From NCBI GenBank assembly GCA_900555765.1, contig USMA01000071.1, positions 1 to 5,890 of the forward strand: DNA of 5,890 nt, written 5' to 3'. The DNA is from an uncultured Collinsella sp. Lineage in GTDB: Bacteria > Actinomycetota > Coriobacteriia > Coriobacteriales > Coriobacteriaceae. Made by a program: the position numbers and the translations under genes. The stretch's first letter is position 1. Each line of letters opens with the position of its first letter. Below the pieces are notes generated by a model. It was given only the letters and a program-made list of their open reading frames with translations. It made no database searches and was not told the DNA's origin. Of the stretch, positions 1 to 5,170 are shown one piece after another.

Positions 1-301
1 GCGGCTGATCCGGTCCGACCGGGCCGCGCGGCAAGGAGATATATTGCCAGACCGGAGGGCCCCCGCGGGCGGGAATCGCGCACTCCATATTTTGTTCACA
101 AATGAATAGGTCCCTCAGTCGCATCGCTGAGGTTAAAACTGAAGCATTGGCTTCTGATATTGGCGATGACCAGCTGTTTTATGAGTATTGAGACATCGGT
201 CATCTCTGGAGCGCTACTTTACCCCAAAGGCATCAGCTATTTGTTTCCCATCGGTAAAAGGCGGGTTTTGTTCGCCAAGCGTTCTTATATATAGATAGAT
301 A
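1..301. other. Gene-poor left end: GC-rich edge followed by an AT-richer patch
   Basis: No convincing gene is seen here. Bases 1-60 are about 70% G+C with small inverted repeats, for example CCGGT/ACCGG near 10-22 and GGCAA/TTGCC near 31-49. Bases 121-300 drop to about 40-47% G+C, clearly below the coding part of the window. On the plus strand two small ORFs overlap: 102-191 (29 aa, begins MNRSLSRIAE) and 181-294 (37 aa, begins MSIETSVISG); neither has a clear Shine-Dalgarno sequence. On the minus strand a frame opens at 88 (begins MECAIPARGG) and runs off the left edge, also without a ribosome site. Inverted repeats include CCTCAG/CTGAGG at 113-132 and GATGACC/GGTCATC at 165-204. The composition suggests acquired or decayed DNA, but I cannot name a source. 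Confidence 0.5.
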
Positions 302-389
302 CGGGTTCGAACCCATGAAAGGGCGACAAAAAAGACGGCCAACCGAAGTTGACCGTCTCAACAATCTTTGGGTGGGCCGTCAGGGGTTC
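302..389 (-). repeat. tRNA-Lys tail + terminator block, distal copy
   Basis: Read on the minus strand this block starts with 19 bases identical to the 3' part of the tRNA-Lys gene (371-389 equals 548-566: half of the T-loop, the 3' T-stem, the 3' acceptor strand, the discriminator and the first two bases of CCA). It continues into a terminator (328-357) and ends with the T-loop palindrome GGGTTCGAACCC at 303-314. The second block at 481-566 has the same order and nearly the same length (88 versus 86 bp). The ends are exact (13 and 19 bp) and ACAAAAAAG is also shared (326-334 and 505-513), while the middle has diverged. The tRNA tail is not attached to a tRNA body: at 390 the sequence leaves the tRNA and enters an unrelated hairpin-rich segment. 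It is therefore a 3' tRNA fragment, not a gene. Confidence 0.75.
328..357 (-). terminator. Rho-independent terminator after the tRNA-Lys tail remnant
   Basis: On the minus strand the 10-base arm GACGGTCAAC (357-348) is followed by a UUCG loop, the pairing arm GUUGGCCGUC and six U (333-328). All ten pairs form, one of them G-U, which pairs only in the minus-strand transcript and so supports that direction. It lies just downstream of the tRNA tail at 371-389. It may be the original terminator of a tRNA-Lys gene from which it is now separated. Confidence 0.85.
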
Positions 390-480
390 AGTCTGCTTCG
401 CACGCGAACGCTGCGGCGCTTTCGCGCCTTGCGCGCTGCGCTGGCAAACGCTCACGCGTTTACTCAGCTCCGCGCCCTTT
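390..480 (-). other. Hairpin-rich GC segment inserted in tRNA T-loop sequence
   Basis: This 91-bp stretch splits T-loop sequence: GGGTTC occurs on the plus strand at both edges (384-389 and 482-487), like a short target-site repeat. Inside are consecutive small hairpins: TTCGC/GCGAA at 397-408, GGCGC/GCGCC at 415-428, AAACGC/GCGTTT at 446-461, and CCC/GGG at 475-484 crossing the edge. On the minus strand three of the four-base loops read GAAA, GUGA and GAAA, all of the GNRA type. The open frames across it give Arg/Ala/Leu-rich translations with no recognisable domain, so I do not call a protein. It could be a REP-like palindromic repeat or part of a structured RNA. The family is not recognised. 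Confidence 0.5.
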
Positions 481-566
481 CGGGTTCGAACCCGTGCCGC
501 GGTAACAAAAAAGCGGCCGGCATCCGCCAGTCGCTTTTCTATTCTATGGTGGGCCGTCAGGGGTTC
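481..566 (-). repeat. tRNA-Lys tail + terminator block, proximal copy
   Basis: This is the partner of the block at 302-389. Here the tail (548-566) belongs to the intact tRNA-Lys gene. On the minus strand it runs through the tRNA 3' end, a terminator (538-507), a short spacer, and then CGGGTTCGAACCCG at 481-494, a palindrome containing the 12-base T-loop core also found at 303-314 and inside the tRNA at 561-572. The three cores are 179 and 79 bp apart. The palindrome at 481-494 is not the T-arm of another tRNA: the flanking bases do not form the rest of a cloverleaf. Confidence 0.75.
507..538 (-). terminator. Rho-independent terminator of tRNA-Lys
   Basis: On the minus strand AAAAGCG, a single A, CUGGC, loop GGAU, GCCGG, a single C and CGCUUUU form a 12-pair hairpin with one A-C mismatch, followed by more U (six in all, 512-507). 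The U-G pair in the inner stem works only in the minus-strand RNA. It begins 8 bp after the encoded CCA. Because no terminator separates the aminopeptidase gene from the tRNA, it probably ends both transcripts. Confidence 0.85.
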
Positions 567-622
567 GAACCCTGGACCTTGGGATTAAAAGTCCCCTGCT
601 CTGCCAGCTGAGCTAACGGCCC
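547..622 (-). tRNA. tRNA-Lys (anticodon UUU)
   Basis: The full cloverleaf is visible on the minus strand: acceptor GGGCCGU/ACGGCCC, D-stem GCUC/GAGC, anticodon loop CUUUUAA with UUU at positions 34-36 (bases 589-587), T-stem CAGGG/CCCUG with loop UUCGAAC, discriminator A, and an encoded CCA at 549-547. It is 73 nt, or 76 with CCA. It decodes AAA and AAG lysine codons. The outermost anticodon-stem pair (27-43) is G-A, a mismatch, while the other four pairs are regular. It has its own promoter (632-660) and terminator (507-538). Its 3' part is duplicated at 371-389. Confidence 0.96.
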
Positions 623-631
623 GCGGGTGGC

Positions 632-660
632 ATTGTACCACGGTCTGGGACTATTCCCAA
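632..660 (-). promoter_or_regulatory. Sigma70-type promoter for tRNA-Lys
   Basis: On the minus strand TTGGGA (660-655) is a -35 box, followed by a 17-base spacer and TACAAT (637-632) as -10 box, with a TG one base upstream as in extended -10 promoters. The expected start point is only a few bases before the mature tRNA 5' end at 622. The promoter lies across the last codons and stop (651-653) of the aminopeptidase gene. Confidence 0.75.
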
Positions 661-1931
661 CTCCATTGGCCGTTCTGGAAAATCACAACTTCACGTCCAT
701 CAGGCGTAATGCCCGTAATATCGATGTCGTCCGTGCCGATCATAAAATCGACGTGCGTGCTCGAGACGTTAACACCATGCTCCAGGAGCTCCTCCTTGGA
801 CATGTCATACCCACCCTCGATGCATTCGGGGAAACCGACACCTAGCGCGAGATGGCAGCTAGCGTTCTCGTCATAGAGCGTATCGTAGAACAGTACACCA
901 CTTTCGCGGATCGGCGTGTTCTTGGAAATGAGCGCGACCTCTCCCAGGTGAGCAGCGCCCTCGTCAGTATCGATGATACTTGCGAGCGTTGCCTTGCCCA
1001 CGCGGGCGTCGTAGTCCACCACGCGGCCGCCCTCGAATTTAATCCAAAAATCGTCGACCTTATTGCCGTGGTGGATGAGCGGCATGGCCGAGTACACGAT
1101 ACCGTCGGCGCGCATGCGATCGGGCGAAGTGAAGACTTCCTCGGTGGGAATGTTGGGGAAGAAGGGGTGCCCATCGGGCGTCTTGCCCTTGCCGCCGGCC
1201 CACTCGTGACCCTTCGTCATGCCAATCGTCAGATCGGTTCCATTTGCCGCGGTGTAATGCAGGCAGGCGAAACGATTGTCGTTCAGGAAACGCAGGTTCT
1301 TTTCGAATGCGGCGTCATGGAGCTCCCAGTCGCTCTCTGGGTCCTGGCCATCGGCGCGCGCGGTGTGCAGAATCGCATTCCACAGCTTATAGATTGCAAC
1401 CTCATCGGCGTCTCCCGGGAACACCTCGTGCGCCCAAGCCACGACCGGAGCGCCGGCGATGCACCACGGATTGATGTTGTAATCCAGTCCACGGCGGAAA
1501 ACTTTGCACTGCGTATTCCTCGCCTTTGATGCCGCGGCCGGCTTGGCTGGATCGATGCCTTTGAGGGCCGCAGGATCCGCACCCTCGATAAAGACAAAGC
1601 AGGCACCATCCTGGGCCAAGGAATCCAGCTGCATGCGCTTCCACTCGGGTGTCTGCTCAATATAGCTTTTCTCGACATGCTCGTACGTGAGCCTCGTCAC
1701 GGCATCATCGGCCCAAATGACCGTCACGTGGCCGGCGCCGGCAGCATAGGCCTCCGCGACCACCACGCGCGCAAACGGCGCGCACTCGACCGGAGACTGA
1801 ACGACGACCTCCTGGCCGGGCTTGACGTTTACGCCCTTGCGGACGACCAGGCGCGCGTAGTTTTTAATCTTGGGCTCCAGGGCCTTCATGCCCTCCAGAG
1901 CCTCTTCGACCGTCAGGGCAGCTCGAATCAT
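651..1931 (-). CDS. M29 family metallo-aminopeptidase (AmpS/PepS type)
   Basis: This protein should release N-terminal amino acids from peptides in the cytoplasm using two metal ions; no signal peptide is seen. Numbered from a possible upstream Met at 1943, the family signatures are PTEEVFTSPDR (266-276, ligand Glu269), HLGEVALI (Glu335), ENASCHLALG (His364) and STHVDFMIGT (His397, Asp399). Their spacing matches what I recall of the AmpS ligand set. The position I would expect to be the active-site Tyr, seven residues after His364, is Phe371. Start: ATG 1943 has no ribosome site, whereas ATG 1931 has GGAG six bases upstream, so I chose 1931 (426 aa). ATG 1889 would give 412 aa, near the usual family length of about 410. 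No terminator separates it from tRNA-Lys. Family assignment is firm; substrate range is unknown. Confidence 0.93.
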   Translation of the reverse strand: MIRAALTVEEALEGMKALEPKIKNYARLVVRKGVNVKPGQEVVVQSPVECAPFARVVVAEAYAAGAGHVTVIWADDAVTRLTYEHVEKSYIEQTPEWKRMQLDSLAQDGACFVFIEGADPAALKGIDPAKPAAASKARNTQCKVFRRGLDYNINPWCIAGAPVVAWAHEVFPGDADEVAIYKLWNAILHTARADGQDPESDWELHDAAFEKNLRFLNDNRFACLHYTAANGTDLTIGMTKGHEWAGGKGKTPDGHPFFPNIPTEEVFTSPDRMRADGIVYSAMPLIHHGNKVDDFWIKFEGGRVVDYDARVGKATLASIIDTDEGAAHLGEVALISKNTPIRESGVLFYDTLYDENASCHLALGVGFPECIEGGYDMSKEELLEHGVNVSSTHVDFMIGTDDIDITGITPDGREVVIFQNGQWSWE

Positions 1932-1937
1932 GTGCCA

Positions 1938-1941
1938 CTCC
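1938..1941 (-). promoter_or_regulatory. Ribosome binding site deciding the aminopeptidase start
   Basis: GGAG on the minus strand lies six bases before ATG 1931. It overlaps the alternative ATG at 1943, which it cannot serve. This favours the shorter protein unless the mRNA is leaderless from 1943. Confidence 0.6.
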
Positions 1942-1946
1942 ATCTA

Positions 1947-1976
1947 TCTATAGAACAGTAAAAAGGCGCGCCGCAA
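1947..1976 (-). promoter_or_regulatory. Possible aminopeptidase promoter inside the upstream terminator
   Basis: On the minus strand TTGCGG (1976-1971) and TATAGA (1952-1947) are 18 bases apart. The -10 is fair and the -35 weak. The -35 falls within the terminator hairpin of the preceding operon. The implied start point near 1940 would leave almost no leader before ATG 1931 and would allow leaderless translation from ATG 1943. Confidence 0.25.
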
Positions 1977-1990
1977 AAACGCCGCGCCTT
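1960..1990 (-). terminator. Rho-independent terminator of the purC operon
   Basis: On the minus strand AAGGCGCG (1990-1983) pairs perfectly with CGCGCCTT, around a 12-base loop containing five U, and ends in a run of five U (1964-1960). The plus-strand direction lacks a U run, so the site acts on the minus-strand unit. It lies 30 bp after the stop of the membrane protein gene. Confidence 0.85.
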
Positions 1991-2020
1991 ATATCTTAGC
2001 GATATGTATGGATACAAACG

Positions 2021-2596
2021 CTACTTCTTCTTGGAGTCCTTCTTGTCCTCCTCGGCAGCCGAGCGTTCGATAAGAGCGTTGAGCTTGTTCTCGGACATGC
2101 CCTCGGCCTGCGTGCGGTACATGTTGCGCAGGGGACGAATACGAACGAAGTCGTAGATAAAATCACCCAGAATGATGACATAGGACAAAACGATGCCGAC
2201 CATCTGGACGGGACTGGACACCGTGCCGCCGGGAGCGAAGTAGAGCGAAGCCCAAATTGCCACGACGAGTACCATGCCGATGGCGAGCACGGCCCACCAG
2301 ATACGACGGCGCTTGGTGTAGTCCTCGTCCTGCTTGAGGAGAATATTCGACACCGTGTAGATACGATCCTCGCGAGCACGCTGTTGGGCCTTGCGGGCGC
2401 GCTTCTCCTCCTTGGAAAGGCCTTCCAGGTTTTCACCCTTCTCGAGCTCTTTGCGGCGAGCTTTAGACGAAGCCGGCACGACGCGAACGGAGCTCGCTGC
2501 CTGGCGGGCGGGTTTAGCAGATGCGGCGGACTTGCGCGCAACCCCGGTAACCTCGTGGGATTGCGTGCGCTTGTTCGTGGCGCTACGGGTACTCAC
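2021..2596 (-). CDS. Uncharacterised two-helix membrane protein, coupled to purC
   Basis: I do not recognise this 191-residue protein. Residues 1-75 are polar and rich in Ala, Ser, Lys and Arg, probably disordered. Two hydrophobic helices follow at about 99-121 (starting IWWAVLAIGM) and 130-152, joined by a short loop APGGTVSS. The RRR before helix 1 and the Arg residues after helix 2 suggest that both ends are cytoplasmic. The C-terminus is highly charged and ends in KKDSKKK. The start is GTG at 2596, directly after the purC stop (TAAGTG, no gap). Its ribosome site AAGGAG lies in the last codons of purC, so translation is probably coupled. It precedes the terminator at 1960-1990 and is therefore the last gene of its operon. 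There is no evidence for a role in purine metabolism beyond this linkage. Confidence 0.85.
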   Translation of the reverse strand: MSTRSATNKRTQSHEVTGVARKSAASAKPARQAASSVRVVPASSKARRKELEKGENLEGLSKEEKRARKAQQRAREDRIYTVSNILLKQDEDYTKRRRIWWAVLAIGMVLVVAIWASLYFAPGGTVSSPVQMVGIVLSYVIILGDFIYDFVRIRPLRNMYRTQAEGMSENKLNALIERSAAEEDKKDSKKK

Positions 2597-3484
2597 TTAT
2601 GCGTTCTCCTTCATGCTTGTGAACTGGGAGCCCGTGATGATCTGGAAGGCCTCGCGATAGCGCTCGGACGTGCCATCGATGACCTCGGCGGGCAGGTGCG
2701 GGGTCTCCCCCGTCATATCCCAGTTGGCCTTGAGCCAATTGCGGACGAATTGCTTGTCGTAGCTGGGCTGAATCTTGCCCTCCTCGTAGCTGGCGGCAGG
2801 CCAGAAACGGCTGGAGTCGGGCGTGAGGCACTCGTCGATCAGCGTGACCTTGCCATCTATGACACCAAACTCAAACTTAGTGTCGGCGATGATGATGCCA
2901 CGGGTCGCGGCGTACTCGGCAGCGGCCTTGTAGATCTTGAGGGAAAGGTCACGAATCTGCGTGGCGATGTCCTCGCCCACGATCTCGCAGCAACGCTCGA
3001 ACGAGATGTTCTCGTCGTGGTCACCGATCTCGGCCTTCGTGGACGGCGTGAACAGCGGCTCAGGAAGCTTGGAAGCCTCGGTCAGGCCCTCAGGCAGCTG
3101 GATGCCGCAGACGGTGCCGTTCTCGTCGTAGGTCTTCTTGCCCGAACCGGTCAAATAGCCGCGGACGATGCACTCGATAGGAATCGTCTGGGCCTTCTTA
3201 ACCAGCATGGCGCGGCCAGCGAGGTAGTCACGATACTCAGCAAACTCCTCGGGGAAATCCGCCGGGTCGATGGAAACGAGATGGTTGGGAACGATGTCGG
3301 CAAACTTATCGAACCAGAATGCCGAGATGCGATTGAGTACCTCTCCCTTAAACGGAATCTCGTCGGGAAGAATGAAGTCGAACGCAGAAATGCGGTCGGT
3401 GGCGACCATCAGCAGGTTTTCACCGGCATCGTAAATATCACGAACCTTGCCACGGGAATCCGGACGACGCTCCATCGTTGTCAC
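2597..3484 (-). CDS. purC: Phosphoribosylaminoimidazole-succinocarboxamide synthase (SAICAR synthase)
   Basis: PurC joins aspartate to CAIR using ATP to make SAICAR, a step of de novo purine synthesis, in the cytoplasm (EC 6.3.2.6). Family motifs run through the whole length: RGKVRDIYD, the nucleotide loop, near the N-terminus; ATDRISAFD; FKGEVLNRIS; IPIECIVRGYLTGSG; STKAEIGDHDENI; ADTKFEFG; DECLTPDSSRFWP; and PSYDKQFVRNWL. It is the long form of about 295 residues, not the roughly 240-residue form of E. coli. Start: GTG 3493 overlaps the ribosome site, while GTG 3484 lies eight bases after AAGGAG and is chosen; ATG 3475 is a further option. It begins 109 bp after the histidine kinase stop. 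It is an isolated pur gene here, with no other purine gene in the window. Confidence 0.96.
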   Translation of the reverse strand: MTTMERRPDSRGKVRDIYDAGENLLMVATDRISAFDFILPDEIPFKGEVLNRISAFWFDKFADIVPNHLVSIDPADFPEEFAEYRDYLAGRAMLVKKAQTIPIECIVRGYLTGSGKKTYDENGTVCGIQLPEGLTEASKLPEPLFTPSTKAEIGDHDENISFERCCEIVGEDIATQIRDLSLKIYKAAAEYAATRGIIIADTKFEFGVIDGKVTLIDECLTPDSSRFWPAASYEEGKIQPSYDKQFVRNWLKANWDMTGETPHLPAEVIDGTSERYREAFQIITGSQFTSMKENA

Positions 3485-3492
3485 GTGAGTCA

Positions 3493-3498
3493 CTCCTT
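3493..3498 (-). promoter_or_regulatory. purC ribosome binding site
   Basis: AAGGAG on the minus strand, eight bases before GTG 3484. Its last G is the first base of the GTG at 3493, which rules out that upstream start. Confidence 0.75.
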
Positions 3499-3512
3499 AC
3501 CTAAATACGACA

Positions 3513-3535
3513 GAAATGCGGGTTCTTTCCCGCAT
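3513..3535 (-). terminator. Hairpin between the histidine kinase gene and purC
   Basis: ATGCGGG (3535-3529 on the minus strand) pairs perfectly with CCCGCAT (3522-3516) around loop AAAGAA. The minus-strand run after it is only UUUCU, so it is a weak terminator or a partial attenuator. No clear purC promoter is visible in the 109-bp gap, so some read-through from the kinase gene is possible. I see no known purine riboswitch core. Confidence 0.5.
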
Positions 3536-3593
3536 GTTTTCGCAAACTCGGAGCGGCAGGGACGCGGCCCCTCCTTCACCGAATAGCGAAAAG

Positions 3594-5159
3594 CTAGTGC
3601 TCCATTGTAGTAGATGCCGCGTCTGCCGTGTGCTCGCGGGGCAGATGAATTGTAAAAGTCGTACCCTTTCCAAGCTCCGACTCCACGGATATGTAGCCAT
3701 GGTGACGCTCGACGATCTGCTTGGTCACGGCGAGGCCAACGCCCAGGCCGCCAGCTTCGCGGGCGCGGCTGGCATCGGCGCGCCAAAACCGCCCGAAGAT
3801 GCGCGACAGATCGTCCTTGGCAATACCGATGCCGGTATCAGAAACGGCAATGCTGACGTGCTTGCGGTCACTGAGCACCGACACCACGACCCAACCGCCC
3901 TCGGGGGTGTAGCGCATGGCGTTACTCATGAGGTTGATGACGCATTGCGTGATCATGTCGGGATCGGCCTCGACGACATCGTCGTGACCCTGGGTCTCGT
4001 CAGCAAAGCGCAGGCGCAGATCGCGGTCGACGAACAGACGCTCCTGGGCATTGACGATGGAACGCACGAAAGGAACCATGTCCACCGGCTCAAGGTTGAG
4101 CGGAGCCGTGCTGTTTTCCATGCGCGACAGGTCGAGCATCTGCTGCACCAGACGAGCTAGGCGACGCGTCTCGGAAGCAACGGTCTCCAAATGCTCATCG
4201 TCGGTGGGGTACACGCCATCCTGCATGGCCTCGACCGTTGCGAGCATGGCCATAAGCGGCGTGCGAAGCTCGTGTGCAACGTCTGAGGTCAGGCGTTTCT
4301 CATGTTTCATATCCTTCTCGAGCGAAGTGGCCATCTCATCGAAGGTCTCACCCAGCTGATCGATCTCGTCATCACCGCGCAGTCCCGTGCGAGCCGACAG
4401 GTCGCCGTCACGGATTTGCTTTGCGGTACTGGTGATGCGATGAATCGGCTTGGTGAGCATGCGCGACACGAGCGATCCGATAACGACCGAAATGCAGATT
4501 GCAACAACCGCGGCGAGGGCCATGGCGTTAAAGGTCTTCTCCCTAAACGCAGAGTCCGCCTTGGTGAGCAGAGCGTCGGAGCCGATGGCCCACAGCTTTA
4601 CCTGTCCGACATGCTCGCCGGAAGACGTTACAATCTCGACGTTAGCAACGCTATCGGAGTCGGTTGGAGCAGACGAGACCGGGCTATGCGATGCTCTCTT
4701 GCCGCTCGTGTCGTCGGTCGTAGCCTGGTTTTCGCGTACATCGGCGGTGGCGCTTGCCGAGGGCCAGGAATCGTCATAAACGATCATGCCCTTTTTATTG
4801 ACGACCTGCATGCCCAGATCGTCGGAAACCAAACTCGACGTTGCGACCGTGCGCAGTTCTCCCGCGGTCCAAGAGCCGTTTTCCTCATATGAGGTCGCCA
4901 ACTTCTCGGCAGCGGAATTTGCGATTTCGACGATATTGGAGCGTGTGTAATCCGAAAAGACCGTGCCCCACACAACAGAGACAACGCCCACCAGCACCAA
5001 TACCGTCATGAGCGATGTCAGAGCAAAAGCAAGTGCCATGCGCGAGGGATAGCTCATCGTTGGCCGTGAATCGGAACGAGGCGTGTTCCAACTAGCCTTG
5101 GAACCCGCCTCGCTCTCCTGCTTGTGCTTTTGTCCGATTTCAAAGCGCGCAGGTGTCAT
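3594..5159 (-). CDS. Membrane sensor histidine kinase (HAMP, HisKA, HATPase)
   Basis: This is the sensor of a two-component system; it autophosphorylates and passes phosphate to the adjacent regulator. Layout of its 521 residues: cytoplasmic tail 1-40, TM1 about 41-66, extracytoplasmic sensor 67-208, TM2 about 211-233, HAMP about 234-284, and HisKA with SDVAHELRTPL (phospho-acceptor His296). The ATPase domain follows, with N-box NLMSNAMRYTPEGG (Asn413), G1 box DTGIGI (441-446), F box FGRFWRAD (455-462) and G2 box GGLGVGLAV (470-478). All catalytic motifs are intact. The sensor looks like a small PAS/Cache-type fold, interrupted at about 132-172 by a Ser/Thr/Asp-rich low-complexity stretch. 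The signal is unknown. The gene starts 11 bp after the regulator stop, with a modest ribosome site (AGGGAA) overlapping that stop, so the pair is one operon. Confidence 0.94.
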   Translation of the reverse strand: MTPARFEIGQKHKQESEAGSKASWNTPRSDSRPTMSYPSRMALAFALTSLMTVLVLVGVVSVVWGTVFSDYTRSNIVEIANSAAEKLATSYEENGSWTAGELRTVATSSLVSDDLGMQVVNKKGMIVYDDSWPSASATADVRENQATTDDTSGKRASHSPVSSAPTDSDSVANVEIVTSSGEHVGQVKLWAIGSDALLTKADSAFREKTFNAMALAAVVAICISVVIGSLVSRMLTKPIHRITSTAKQIRDGDLSARTGLRGDDEIDQLGETFDEMATSLEKDMKHEKRLTSDVAHELRTPLMAMLATVEAMQDGVYPTDDEHLETVASETRRLARLVQQMLDLSRMENSTAPLNLEPVDMVPFVRSIVNAQERLFVDRDLRLRFADETQGHDDVVEADPDMITQCVINLMSNAMRYTPEGGWVVVSVLSDRKHVSIAVSDTGIGIAKDDLSRIFGRFWRADASRAREAGGLGVGLAVTKQIVERHHGYISVESELGKGTTFTIHLPREHTADAASTTMEH

Positions 5160-5170
5160 ATGTGATTTCC

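Noticed and set aside
44..109. TTG-start mini-ORF after a good AAGGAGA ribosome-like site
   Set aside because: The site sits inside a GGCAA/TTGCC inverted repeat in very GC-rich DNA. The 21-residue product is unremarkable, and the frame is also open from base 2, so the start is arbitrary.
290..300. TATAGATAGAT, also found on the minus strand at 1952-1942
   Set aside because: An 11-base low-complexity match with unrelated flanks; chance is the simplest explanation.
491..503. ACCGCGG on the minus strand, recalling a T-box antiterminator
   Set aside because: The conserved GGTGG part before it is missing, there is no specifier stem, and it follows a terminator with no downstream gene.
315..611. 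98-residue open frame on the plus strand
   Set aside because: It runs across two terminators, the hairpin segment and the tRNA-Lys gene on the opposite strand. The last part is simply translated tRNA.
852..1529. 225-residue open frame on the plus strand
   Set aside because: Antisense to the M29 aminopeptidase, with no domain and no ribosome site; a shadow of the real gene.
3491..3493. GTG 3493 as the purC start
   Set aside because: It overlaps the last base of the AAGGAG ribosome site; GTG 3484 has an eight-base spacing.
2384..3586. 400-residue open frame on the plus strand
   Set aside because: It lies antisense to the membrane protein and purC, both of which have clear motifs, ribosome sites or coupling. 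Its translation has no recognisable domain and reflects the codon bias of the opposite strand.
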